Source: Ruegeria sp. EL01
Lineage (GTDB): Bacteria > Pseudomonadota > Alphaproteobacteria > Rhodobacterales > Rhodobacteraceae
Direction of reading: 5' to 3'
DNA: 43,712 nucleotides
Assembly: GCF_900313035.1 (NCBI RefSeq)
Contig: NZ_OMPS01000002.1
Location: 1 to 43,712 of the forward strand
Within the stretch, counting starts at the first letter, position 1, and each line of letters starts with the position of its first letter. The position numbers and the translations under genes are program-made. The notes under the pieces were generated by a model. The model did not search any database, was not told the origin of the DNA, and saw only the letters and a list, made by a program, of their open reading frames with translations. Positions 8,414 through 16,748 of this stretch are shown here, piece after piece.

Positions 8414-8829
8414 GTGATTAAAAACCTGATAGCCGCGATTACGTGTACATTGTTGTCAGCAGGTGTACTAGCAGCAGATTCCCTGAAGTTCGGCGTTACC
8501 GACATCACCGGACTGGAATCGCTTCAGACTGAATATGGTGAATTCGCAGCGGCGCTGACAGAAGTTACCGGCAAAGAAGTTGAGTTCTTTCCTGTTAACA
8601 GCCGCACCGCCGCAGTCGAGGCGATGGCTGGCGGGAACGTTGACTTTATTCTGACCGGCCCTGCTGAGTACATCGTTTTCCGGGCTCGCGCCAAAGCAGT
8701 TCCTGTCGTGGCTTGGCAGCGCCTTGATTACTTCACTCAGATCGTGACCACAAATGACTCTGGCATCGGAACCATTGACGATCTCAAGGGTAAACGCATT
8801 GCGTTTGGTGATGTTGGATCAACTTCAAC
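8414..8829 (+). pseudogene. PhnD-like ABC substrate-binding protein, truncated by IS6
   Basis: GTG 8414 starts a signal peptide (about residues 1-20, ending AGVLAA). It is followed by the N-terminal lobe of a phosphate/phosphonate-type periplasmic binding protein: LKFGVTDITG, FFPVNSRTAAVEAM, VDFILTGPAEYIV and LKGKRIAFGDVGSTS. The family is normally about 300 residues. Here it stops after about 139 at the left end of the IS6 element, and the second half is not found beyond the IS. No other ABC subunits are present. The mature protein would be non-functional. Confidence 0.85.
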
Positions 8830-9638
8830 GGTATTGCCAAGTTGTTCAGGCTGAGTGATCCAGCTATGTCGCGCTAATGAACATTCCAACGATCATGCCA
8901 CGCCTGAAGGGTTTTCGCTTTCCTCGCGAGATCATTGCCTACGCGGTTTGGGCTTACCATCGCTTTGCGTTGAGTACAACTGACGTCGAGGATCTGTTGG
9001 CTGCGAGGGGCGTGATCGTGAGCCGGGAAGCCGTTCGGCTTTGGGTCAATCGCTTCGGTCAGCACTTTGCAGATTGCATTCGCCGTGATCGTCCACGGCC
9101 AAACGACAAGTGGCACATGGACGAAGTCGTGATCATGATCCGTGGCAGGAAACACTGGCTGTGGCGCGCAATCGCCGCAAATGGCGATGTGCTCGACATT
9201 CTCGTGCAAACGCGTCGAAGCGCCAAAGCCGCAAAGCGCTTTTTCAAAGGGTTGGTTGGCAAATTTGGCGAACCCAGGGTCGTTATCACCGACAAATTGC
9301 GCAGCTACATCAAGCCGATCAACACGCTGGCACCGGACGCGGATCATCGCGCTCACAAGGGTCTCAACAACGCGATCGAAGTCTCCCATCGACCGACTCG
9401 CAAAAGAGAGAAGCTATTCGGTAAGTTCAAGTCTCACCGGCAGGCTCAGAGGTTTCTGTCTGCGCATGACCAGATCAACCTGATCTTCCGTCCCCGCCGA
9501 TATCAACTCACCGCAAACTCATACCGCCACGCGCGTTCCGACGCATTCTACCTCCGGGACGATTACACTGAAGAAATGACGGCTTGATCCAGCCTCTGCC
9601 AATGCGTCACAAGCTCAGGTCAATAACTTGGCAATACC
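8830..9638 (+). mobile_element. IS6-family insertion sequence, complete
   Basis: The element is about 809 bp with inverted repeats GGTATTGCCAAGTT at 8830 and the reverse complement ending at 9638. It carries one transposase gene on the plus strand. No 8-bp target duplication is visible (ACTTCAAC on the left, TTTGACTG on the right), as expected when IS6 elements form cointegrates or rearrange neighbouring DNA. A diverged, truncated and inverted second IS6 lies at 22510-23144. Confidence 0.88.
8877..9587 (+). CDS. IS6-family DDE transposase
   Basis: This is a 236-residue transposase with the compact IS6 catalytic domain: first Asp in DKWHMDEVV, second Asp in VVITDKLRSY, and Glu in NNAIEVSH followed by the RPTRKREK basic stretch. 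An N-terminal helix-turn-helix-like segment (REAVRLWVNRFG) precedes it. The frame is intact. It is the agent of the PhnD gene disruption. Confidence 0.92.
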   Translation: MNIPTIMPRLKGFRFPREIIAYAVWAYHRFALSTTDVEDLLAARGVIVSREAVRLWVNRFGQHFADCIRRDRPRPNDKWHMDEVVIMIRGRKHWLWRAIAANGDVLDILVQTRRSAKAAKRFFKGLVGKFGEPRVVITDKLRSYIKPINTLAPDADHRAHKGLNNAIEVSHRPTRKREKLFGKFKSHRQAQRFLSAHDQINLIFRPRRYQLTANSYRHARSDAFYLRDDYTEEMTA

Positions 9639-9660
9639 TTTGACTGTCATGCCACCCATA

Positions 9661-10647
9661 TCACTTGGCCCCGTTTGTAAATTTCTTGCGGCGTTCGCGG
9701 ATTTTCGCGTCAGATTCCACAGTGCCATCATGAAATGAACCAAACCACTTGTCCCAAGGCAATTCGAGCGAGCCATAGTTACATTCAAAATAGCGGTGGT
9801 GCATCTGGTGGTGAAACGTCCCCAGCTTGAGGCGGTTTTTGTCCTTGACCACCATGCCTTCAAAGCCCGTATGCGTGGTCGCTGCCGTCAGCGCGTAATA
9901 TTGCAGATGGAACAGAATATGCACCGGATGCGCCGCCACGACAAAGTGGATCAGCACCGATCCGAGAAAGATGAGGTGTTCGACGGGGTGCATCGCCATC
10001 CCCGACCAAGGACCAACGTTGATGTTGCGGTGATGAAGCGCGTGGACGTGCTTGTAGAAGAACGGGATGTGCAGGAACCGGTGAATCCAGTAGAAATAAA
10101 AGCTTTCCCAGATAGGGATCAGCAGAAATAGCGCAATGAACGAGATCGGGTGCGCAGCCCATGTCAGCATCGGTGCATAGCCATTGGCCATCGCCCAGAA
10201 CATCAGCACCTCATAGAACGTCCAAACCGTAACGCCGCTGGCGATGGTCCAGAACATGTTGTCACGGATTTGCCCGCCTAGCGTGAACTGCCGCCCGTTT
10301 TTCATCAGTGGGCGCGGGTCGTATTTCAACTCCTGGCCCTGTTTGGTGAAGGTATAGAAATAGAGGTGCAGCCCTCCGGCCACGAGCGTCATCAACGCGA
10401 CGTTGCGGATGAACATTTCAGCGATCCAGCCGAATGCGAGCGTTTGCGTTTCTTCTAGCGGCGGTTGAAACCAGTAAAACGAAATGCAGGCAATCGCGAC
10501 GATGATCAATCGTACGGTGATGAAGAACCACGAGTTCCAGAACCACGCGACCATCGCTATTGGGCGTGGCGGCCAGCTAAAGAATGGCGACACTTGTAGC
10601 GGCACCTTTGGCGTGTGGTTCCAGCCTTTGAGTGGTGCGTCAGACAT
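9661..10647 (-). CDS. Membrane fatty acid hydroxylase / sterol desaturase superfamily protein
   Basis: This is a 328-residue integral membrane protein with several hydrophobic segments and the histidine motifs of the superfamily: HRFLH, HALHH and HHQMHHRYFE, which bind a di-iron centre for O2-dependent hydroxylation or desaturation. AGGAGGTG just upstream fixes ATG 10647 over the TTG one codon earlier. It is divergent from the LysR gene at 10749, its likely regulator. The substrate cannot be told; lipid or carotenoid-like compounds are usual for the superfamily. Its downstream side abuts the IS6 end with 22 bases between. Confidence 0.85.
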   Translation of the reverse strand: MSDAPLKGWNHTPKVPLQVSPFFSWPPRPIAMVAWFWNSWFFITVRLIIVAIACISFYWFQPPLEETQTLAFGWIAEMFIRNVALMTLVAGGLHLYFYTFTKQGQELKYDPRPLMKNGRQFTLGGQIRDNMFWTIASGVTVWTFYEVLMFWAMANGYAPMLTWAAHPISFIALFLLIPIWESFYFYWIHRFLHIPFFYKHVHALHHRNINVGPWSGMAMHPVEHLIFLGSVLIHFVVAAHPVHILFHLQYYALTAATTHTGFEGMVVKDKNRLKLGTFHHQMHHRYFECNYGSLELPWDKWFGSFHDGTVESDAKIRERRKKFTNGAK

Positions 10648-10748
10648 CAATCACCTCCTAGACAGACAGCCCGATAACTTTGGCATGTTTTGTTTCGACG
10701 GAAAAATAGTATTAAAAGACCAACATCATCATAAACTCAGAGATAGAG

Positions 10749-11672
10749 ATGCCGCTGACTCTAAAAGCCATGGAGTATTTCACCACTGCCCTGCGTCATG
10801 GCAGCATTGTCAAAGCGGCGGCAGAGCTGAACATTGCAGCCTCTGCTGTATCCAGCGCGATTGATCAGGTCGAGGCGGAATTTGATCTGACCTTGGTGAT
10901 CCGCCAACGTGCACGGGGGATTCAGGCGAACGCGGCGGGGCGAGATGTGGCGCGCAAGTGCGAACGTTTGCTTGAGGACTATCGGTCACTTCTCATCGAA
11001 GGGACAGAACTGAAGCAATCGCAAACCGGGACCCTGAGGGTTGGCTACTATGCTCCCATCGCGCCCGCGTTCCTTCCGCAAGTTTTTGATGTTTTCTTGT
11101 CCAACAAGACAGATGTCACGCTTGAGTTGGAAGAATGTAACAACGATCACGCACAGGACGGGCTGCTCAACGGGACATACGATGCCATTTTGTTTGTCGC
11201 AGAAGGTGTGCGGCCCTCCATCGAATTTGACACTTTGATCACGGCTCCGCCGTACTGCTTGCTGCCACAGTCCCATCCATTGGCAGACCAGGATGCAGTC
11301 ACGATGGCTCAGATTACAAAGGAACCTTTGATCGTGCTGAACCGCCCCGTTGCGGCCTCGTATTACGAGGGTCTGTTTCAATCCAGCACACGGCAAGCGC
11401 CAGTCGCGGCCTATGCGAATTCGACCGAAATGGTCCGCAGTCTTGTCGCCGCAGGGCGGGGATGCGCCATCCTGAACATGCTGCCTTTAACGTCCGAGAC
11501 TTATGGCGGTGCGGCCGTCGTCGCGCGCCCGATTTCAGATACTTTGCCACCGCTGACGCTGGCCCTCGGTTACGACAGCGCGCGCCCAAGGCGGATCGTT
11601 CAAGACTTCGCGCAAGCCTGCCGCGATCACTTCATTGAATCTGGGCCAACTCGATGTGTTATCTCGAGCTAG
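10749..11672 (+). CDS. LysR-family transcriptional regulator
   Basis: This is a 307-residue protein with an N-terminal helix-turn-helix (IVKAAAELNIAASAVSSAID, about residues 20-39) and an effector-binding domain beginning near GTLRVGYYAP. It is transcribed divergently from the membrane hydroxylase with about 100 bases between the starts, the usual LysR-target layout. The effector is unknown. Confidence 0.87.
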   Translation: MPLTLKAMEYFTTALRHGSIVKAAAELNIAASAVSSAIDQVEAEFDLTLVIRQRARGIQANAAGRDVARKCERLLEDYRSLLIEGTELKQSQTGTLRVGYYAPIAPAFLPQVFDVFLSNKTDVTLELEECNNDHAQDGLLNGTYDAILFVAEGVRPSIEFDTLITAPPYCLLPQSHPLADQDAVTMAQITKEPLIVLNRPVAASYYEGLFQSSTRQAPVAAYANSTEMVRSLVAAGRGCAILNMLPLTSETYGGAAVVARPISDTLPPLTLALGYDSARPRRIVQDFAQACRDHFIESGPTRCVISS

Positions 11673-11956
11673 TCCTAGATAAGCAGCCATTGGGGCGCAT
11701 GCAGCGAAATGGTGCTATGTCCGCGACCTGTTAGTTGCCCCCACGATCCTTGCTGCATGTCCTTTGAACGGCGGGTTTTCACGCCGCCTTGCAGAGGCAC
11801 CGACAATGCGAGCGCGGCAGAATTTGCGCTTCGTGCGCGCGCAGCGAGATTTTGACACTTCCGCTCAGGGCTCTATTTCCTCTTTCGCCGCGATCTGAAC
11901 GAACGGTTGCTATCGGGAAAACGTGATATGAACGGGCAGAGGCCTCGCCCTTAGGA
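11673..11956. other. Intergenic region, possible transposon scar
   Basis: There is no credible gene in these 284 bases. A short inverted repeat, CGGCG/CGCCG around 11769-11784 with a TTTTCA loop, could act as a weak terminator for the LysR gene. Beyond that I see no recognisable transposase remnant. Confidence 0.35.
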
Positions 11957-12211
11957 TCACACAGTGAGCTGATAGCCCCGCTTTTGTTTTGCCCGAAAGA
12001 GGGCAATCATAGCGTCGGCTGCACTACCAGCGTCCACGAAACAGTCGATCCTATGCTGTCCTTGGGTGCCGATGCGGCCCCATTCGCGTAGCAGTGAAAC
12101 CCCACCAAAGAGATCGGGCAACAACCGCAGCCGATAGAACCGGTACATATTGGCGTCAAAGTCAACACGCTCAATACGGATGTCCTCTGGGAACAGATCA
12201 AGCTGTTGCAT
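11957..12211 (-). CDS. WGR-domain protein
   Basis: This is an 84-residue protein made almost entirely of a WGR domain (named for its Trp-Gly-Arg motif, here LLREWGRIGTQGQ), a small nucleic-acid-binding module. Short WGR genes often accompany Tn3-family resolvases in alphaproteobacteria. I start it at ATG 12211, which overlaps the resolvase stop by 14 bases. A longer reading from 12259 would lie inside the resolvase gene. Confidence 0.8.
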   Translation of the reverse strand: MQQLDLFPEDIRIERVDFDANMYRFYRLRLLPDLFGGVSLLREWGRIGTQGQHRIDCFVDAGSAADAMIALFRAKQKRGYQLTV

Positions 12212-12767
12212 CGGATGAGGCCTCCCGCATGACACGGCTGATCGTGGAGCGATGGACATTGAACAGGCGCGCGGCCTCCGCCTCGGTGCGCTTGCCGGAT
12301 CGCACCAGGTCGCGAATTTCTCGACGCTGATCGTCTGACAGCTTCGGCTTGCGCCCTGGGTGGCGTCCCTTCTTGCGGGCGCGTTCTAACCCGGCGCGGG
12401 TGCGTTCGCGGATCATCTCGCGCTCGAACTCGGCGAAGACACCCACCATCTGCATCATCATGCGGCCTGCGGGCGTCGTCGTGTCGATGGTTTCCGTTAG
12501 CGACCGGAACCCGGCTCCGACTGCATCGATCTTCTCCATGATGGAAAGCAGGTCTTTCAGTGATCGCGACAGCCGGTCGAGCTTCCAGACAACAACAACG
12601 TCGCCATCGCGGAGCTGGTCAAGCATCCGGTGCAGCTCTGGTCGATCCCAACGTCCGCCAGACGCACGTTCCTCGAACATGCGCTCGCATTTAGCATCGC
12701 GCAGCGCATCAAGTTGCGCGGCGGTGGCCTGGTCGTCTGTCGATACACGCGCATAGCCAAAGTTCAT
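12198..12767 (-). CDS. tnpR: Tn3-type serine resolvase
   Basis: This is a 189-residue serine recombinase. The catalytic Ser is in YARVSTDDQ near residue 10. The conserved stretch WKLDRLSRSLKDLL and the region GRMMMQMVGVFAEFEREMI follow. A C-terminal helix-turn-helix (EAEAARLFNVHRSTISRVMR) binds the res site. The protein resolves cointegrates of Tn3-family transposons. No intact TnpA is in the window; only a short TnpA fragment remains at 42900-43006. Confidence 0.92.
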   Translation of the reverse strand: MNFGYARVSTDDQATAAQLDALRDAKCERMFEERASGGRWDRPELHRMLDQLRDGDVVVVWKLDRLSRSLKDLLSIMEKIDAVGAGFRSLTETIDTTTPAGRMMMQMVGVFAEFEREMIRERTRAGLERARKKGRHPGRKPKLSDDQRREIRDLVRSGKRTEAEAARLFNVHRSTISRVMREASSDATA

Positions 12768-12832
12768 GTGTAGAGTGTTGCGCTTTCTTGTTGCTCAATC
12801 AAGTGAATTCGCAACATATTTTCGCAACAATC
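12768..12832 (-). promoter_or_regulatory. Candidate res site and tnpR promoter
   Basis: The stretch upstream of the resolvase is AT-rich and has repeated GCAACA units (12811 and 12824) and a GTTGC/GCAAC inverted arrangement around 12791-12829. Tn3-type res sites lie just upstream of tnpR and consist of imperfect inverted subsites. I cannot define three subsites by eye. Confidence 0.35.
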
Positions 12833-13119
12833 GGAGGGTAGGGCAGGGGGCTTGCACATCCGATGCTGGCGTGCCTGTTTTTCTTGGGGTTCTGTGGGGC
12901 CGATGGGCTGTCCGGTCTCAGAGGGCAGGGTGCGTGTTGCGCAGCTGACCGTTTTTGACACAAGGGTTCTGGCAGGGGGTTTATGTCTACCTGTGGCCTT
13001 AATGGAACGGTCAGCACGTATCTTCGAGAGCCTGTCCAGCGAATTCGTTGGGATGTATAGGGTAAGCGATGACCTTTTGATGCTTAGAACACGCCGGTAT
13101 TTAGCATAACTCGCTTTTC
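12833..13119. other. Intergenic region between resolvase and LysR gene
   Basis: There is no credible gene here. Open frames on both strands lack family features and their composition is that of non-coding DNA. This may be what is left of the far end of the Tn3-type transposon, but I could not locate a 38-bp terminal repeat. Confidence 0.4.
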
Positions 13120-14004
13120 TTAATGTGACTCTGCCACCTCCTCTCTGATCCATTTGAGAAACGCTTCGCTCGCTGGCGTCGTTGTGTGAGGGGAAGGTGG
13201 CAGAAGGAAGTATCCTTCGTTCAACGGTGCCATGCCCGTAAAGGGCCGGACAAGTTGCCCGAGCTTCAAAAGATCGCGCACCAATGTGTCATGTGCCATC
13301 GTGATCCCGGCACCGTTCAGTGCCCCAGTAATGGCGATAACGTAAGTAGACACAAGATTGACCTCGCCCGCTCTGCCAAATTCCCGCCCGTTGGCGGCGA
13401 ACCAAGCATCCCAGGTTCCGGTTGTGCCCGCGCAGTCAAAAAGAGTGGCGGTTGCCAAATCGAATTCACCGTCCTGATAGCCGGGAGCGCAGACAGGATA
13501 GAAATTGTCAGCGGGTAGGCGCTCTGCCGTATCGGAGATTTCTTCCGCCCTGCCGAACCGGATTTCCAAAGCAGCATGGGTAGCGTGGCGCTCCGGGTCC
13601 CAGATTGGCGTAACGATATTCAAAACCAGCCCCGGGTGGCGTGCGTAGAGCCGATACAAACGCGGCGCGAGCCAGAATACAGAGAAAGCCATGTTGCACT
13701 GTACATTCAATATCTGACCTGTTGCGCCGCCGGTGAACGCCTGGGTGCTTGCGGCGATCAGGCCAAAGGCTTCGCGAATGCCAGGTAGGTAGTTTGCGCC
13801 ATCTTCTGTCAACTCTAGCACGCGGGTCTTTCGTATAAAAAGATCACGCCCAAGAAATGCCTCCAAACTGCGCACATGCTGACTGACCGCCGATTGGGTC
13901 ATGTTCAATTCGGCCGCTGCACGTGTGAAGTTCAGATGGCGCGCGCTTTCTTCGAATGCTCTCAGCCATGTGAGGGGAGGCAGTTGAGATGGCAGATTGG
14001 TCAT
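13120..14004 (-). CDS. LysR-family (GcvA-like) transcriptional regulator
   Basis: This is a 294-residue protein. The N terminus PPLTWLRAFEESARHLNFTR and the helix-turn-helix AAAELNMTQSAVSQHVRSLE are of the GcvA/AmpR type within LysR. The effector domain follows. It is divergent from the aldolase-to-BCCT gene run starting at 14110 and is therefore the most likely regulator of that run. Confidence 0.87.
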   Translation of the reverse strand: MTNLPSQLPPLTWLRAFEESARHLNFTRAAAELNMTQSAVSQHVRSLEAFLGRDLFIRKTRVLELTEDGANYLPGIREAFGLIAASTQAFTGGATGQILNVQCNMAFSVFWLAPRLYRLYARHPGLVLNIVTPIWDPERHATHAALEIRFGRAEEISDTAERLPADNFYPVCAPGYQDGEFDLATATLFDCAGTTGTWDAWFAANGREFGRAGEVNLVSTYVIAITGALNGAGITMAHDTLVRDLLKLGQLVRPFTGMAPLNEGYFLLPPSPHTTTPASEAFLKWIREEVAESH

Positions 14005-14109
14005 GTGCGATTAATCCAGTAGTTTTCTTAATAGATATACCCCAGATTCATCGTTTGTCACAAAATCCATAATTCTGGCATGTCCCATGTAGCTAAATGG
14101 GAGGCATTT

Positions 14110-14865
14110 ATGCTGCAGCCACTGACTTCTCAGAACCTGACACATTGGGCCGAGCGCGTGGATATGGCGGCCGCATTTCGCTGGACTGTCCGGCTGAATT
14201 TGCATGAGGCCGTCGCGAACCATTTCAGCCTGGCCGTTAATGACAGCGGCACTCAGTTCCTGATGAATCCGAACCAGAGGCATTTCAGCAGGATCAAGGC
14301 ATCGGATATGTTGCTGCTGGATGCCAATGACGTCAAGACGATGGATCACCCCGATGCGCCGGACCCAACGGCCTGGGGGTTGCACGGCTCTGTACACCGG
14401 ACCTGCCCGCATGCGCGGTGCGTCATGCATGTGCATTCGATTCACGCCACGGTTCTGGCTTCGCTTGCGGATAGCACCCCGCCGCCCATCGACCAGAACA
14501 CGGCGACCTTCTACAACCGCTATGTGATTGATGACCACTTTGGTGGGCTGGCCTTTGAAGAAGAGGGTGCACGCTGTGCCTCGCTTCTGTCCGACCCCAA
14601 GATCAAAGTGATGATCATGGGTAATCACGGCATTTTGGTGATCGGGGATACAGTCGCGGACACGTTCAACCGTCTCTATTACTTCGAGCGCGCCGCGGAA
14701 ACCTATATCCGTGCGCTGCAAACCGGGCAGTCACTCCGGGTCCTCAGCGATGAAATTGCAGAAAAAACCGCACAGGAGCTGGACGATTATCCCGGTCAGG
14801 CAGAACGCCATCTGACCGAACTCAAGGCCATCCTTGATCACGAAAACTCTGACTACGCGAGCTGA
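14110..14865 (+). CDS. Class II aldolase/adducin-family protein
   Basis: This is a 251-residue protein. Zn-binding histidines are seen in MHVHSIHATVL, and a third His probably in the MGNHGILVIG segment, as in L-fuculose-phosphate-aldolase-like enzymes. The family cleaves or forms C-C bonds of sugar phosphates, but some members decarboxylate or act on non-sugar substrates. GGGAGG five bases upstream supports ATG 14110 over an earlier ATG at 14080. It is the first gene of the operon and is followed within five bases by the desaturase. Confidence 0.83.
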   Translation: MLQPLTSQNLTHWAERVDMAAAFRWTVRLNLHEAVANHFSLAVNDSGTQFLMNPNQRHFSRIKASDMLLLDANDVKTMDHPDAPDPTAWGLHGSVHRTCPHARCVMHVHSIHATVLASLADSTPPPIDQNTATFYNRYVIDDHFGGLAFEEEGARCASLLSDPKIKVMIMGNHGILVIGDTVADTFNRLYYFERAAETYIRALQTGQSLRVLSDEIAEKTAQELDDYPGQAERHLTELKAILDHENSDYAS

Positions 14866-14869
14866 CTCC

Positions 14870-15898
14870 ATGCCAGAATATATTCCAACCAATGCTGCCT
14901 CTTCCGGTGTGAAACTTGACAAGAAGACCTTGAAGTCCATTGCTGCGCGTTCTGACCGCCCCGGCTTGATCTATATGGCGCAGTGGGGCTCGTCTCTTGC
15001 ACTCGGGAGCGTTTTGATCTGGGCAACTCTGGGTACATTGTGGATGTGGCCAGCGATGTTCATTCTGGGCGTTTTCCTGACCGTTCCGTCTTATAGCTTC
15101 AGTCATGAATGCGCCCACGGCACTGCATTCCGCACACGCTGGCTGAATGAGACGGTGCTTTGGGTGACCTCGCTACTTTATATGGAAGAGCCGCTGCATC
15201 GCCGCTACACCCATACCAACCACCACACTCATACCTGGCATGTGGGTAAGGACAGCCAGATGCCTTTTGATACTCCTATGGGCTTTGGCGGATGGTTGAC
15301 CGAGATCACCGGTTTTGGTCTTCTGCGTTTTCATATGGCCGTATTCTGGCATCTGGCCACCCGGCAATACTCCGACACCATGAAGATGGTTACGCCTGAG
15401 GGTGAATTCCCGAAGATGACCCGTAACGCGCGGATCATGCTTGCCATCTATGCGCTGATTGTCGTTGCTCCGTTTGCAGGGGTCTGGTGGCCAGTCTGGT
15501 TCATAGTTGTGCCCCGCGTTTTGGGTGCGCCTGTGATGCTGCTCTTTACTCTGATCCAGCATGTCGAGTTGCAGGAAAACTCGCCCTCGATCCTCGAAAG
15601 TACCCGGTCCTTCCAAGGCAGCTGGCTGGCGAACTTTCTGTACATGAACATGAACAACCATGTGGAACATCACCTTTATCCCAACGTGCCGTTCCACGCC
15701 CTGCCTGATCTGGCGGATGCTGTGAAAGGCCAGGTGCCTGAGCCCGATCCCGGGTTCGTGCGGACCAACTGGGAGGTTCTTGTGATCACGCTGCGGCGAA
15801 GCTTAGGCAAATCGACCAGAGCACCAAGCATTCGGCAGGCCACCCACATGATCACCGAAGGCGGCCCGGTCGAACGTGTCGCGCAAAGGACGATGTGA
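14870..15898 (+). CDS. Membrane fatty-acid-desaturase-family di-iron protein
   Basis: This is a 342-residue membrane protein with the three His boxes of the desaturase/alkane-hydroxylase superfamily: HECAHG (79-84), HRRYTHTNHH (110-119) and HVEHH (264-268), plus QHVE at 230. It should use O2 and electrons from a ferredoxin to oxidise a C-H bond. A Rieske ferredoxin is encoded three genes downstream and may be its donor. ATG 14870 lies two codons after the aldolase stop, and the PanB-like start follows one base after its stop. The substrate is unknown; relatives act on betaine-like and lipid compounds as well as acyl chains. Confidence 0.83.
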   Translation: MPEYIPTNAASSGVKLDKKTLKSIAARSDRPGLIYMAQWGSSLALGSVLIWATLGTLWMWPAMFILGVFLTVPSYSFSHECAHGTAFRTRWLNETVLWVTSLLYMEEPLHRRYTHTNHHTHTWHVGKDSQMPFDTPMGFGGWLTEITGFGLLRFHMAVFWHLATRQYSDTMKMVTPEGEFPKMTRNARIMLAIYALIVVAPFAGVWWPVWFIVVPRVLGAPVMLLFTLIQHVELQENSPSILESTRSFQGSWLANFLYMNMNNHVEHHLYPNVPFHALPDLADAVKGQVPEPDPGFVRTNWEVLVITLRRSLGKSTRAPSIRQATHMITEGGPVERVAQRTM

Positions 15899-15899
15899 G

Positions 15900-16748
15900 A
15901 TGAAACGGATATACGACTTTAGTCGCAACCCGGCGATGCGCAACTATACGGTCTCGGACCTGAAGGCGCTGAAAGGTTCGGGCAAAAAGCTCTCCATGGC
16001 GAACCCGGCAGACCGTGATCAGATCGTGGCCTGTGTCGAGGCAGGGATTGACCTCTTTGTGGTGGGCACAGATCAGATGGAGGACGTGCGCGAACTGGCG
16101 CCCGCCCATTTTACCGGCGCGGGGTCGAGCTGGGCTCAGTTCGGATCGGATGATGAAATCGTCGCCCATGCATTCGAGGCGATGCGACGTGGTGCGGATA
16201 TGTACTATACGCTGCGATCATTCGACCTGATGGAACGCATGGCTTCGGAAGGGATTCCGGTGCAAAGCCATATCGGTCTGATCCCCACTTTCAGTCATCA
16301 TTATGGTGGGTTGCGTGCGTTTGGCCGCAAGGCTGACGAGGCGCTGGAGGTCTGGAACACTCTCAAGCGCATGGAAGATGTCGGGGTCTTTGCGGTCGAG
16401 GTCGAGTGCCTTGCCGAAGAGGTTCTGGAGGCGGTGAACGACAAGACCAGTGTCGTGACTTTCTCGCTGGGATCGGGACCAGGCGGAGACGCAATTTTCT
16501 CTTTCCTTGCAGATATCTGCGGTGAGGCCAGCGAAGAAGAGAAGCCGCCGAAACACGCCTACGCTTTCGGCAAAATCGGACGTCTGCACAGGCAGATTCA
16601 CGACGAACGTGTTGCAGCACTAGGTGAATTCCATCGCGAGGTCACGGCAAGCAGCTTCCCCTATGCATCGACAAATATCGCAATGCACACCGGCGAAAAG
16701 GAAAAATTCCTGGAAGCCTTGGATAAATGGACACCCACGCACCAATGA
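15900..16748 (+). CDS. PanB-like (ketopantoate hydroxymethyltransferase fold) protein
   Basis: This is a 282-residue TIM-barrel protein. The C-terminal half matches PanB well: GIPVQSHIGLIP, then HHYGGLRAFGRKADEA and the VECLAEEV segment with the catalytic-type Glu, then SLGSGPGGDAIF. The N-terminal half is degenerate. The Mg-binding GDS motif is GTD here, and the PFgsY and VKLEGG motifs are not found. Vitamin B5 synthesis is therefore unlikely, and a related aldol or retro-aldol chemistry on another substrate is more plausible. It is tightly coupled to the M24 gene (ATGA overlap at 16745). Confidence 0.72.
   Translation: MKRIYDFSRNPAMRNYTVSDLKALKGSGKKLSMANPADRDQIVACVEAGIDLFVVGTDQMEDVRELAPAHFTGAGSSWAQFGSDDEIVAHAFEAMRRGADMYYTLRSFDLMERMASEGIPVQSHIGLIPTFSHHYGGLRAFGRKADEALEVWNTLKRMEDVGVFAVEVECLAEEVLEAVNDKTSVVTFSLGSGPGGDAIFSFLADICGEASEEEKPPKHAYAFGKIGRLHRQIHDERVAALGEFHREVTASSFPYASTNIAMHTGEKEKFLEALDKWTPTHQ

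Noticed and set aside
12349..12756. Plus-strand open frame of 135 codons
   Set aside because: It is the shadow of the resolvase gene, serine- and arginine-rich without domains.
12852..13109. Possible gene between resolvase and LysR
   Set aside because: There is no ribosome binding site and no recognisable pattern, and the opposite strand is also open.
14080..14112. Upstream ATG 14080 as start of the aldolase
   Set aside because: GGGAGG is placed correctly for ATG 14110 and the extra residues do not fit the family.
15900..16748. True PanB for pantothenate synthesis
   Set aside because: The metal-binding and substrate motifs of the N-terminal half are missing.
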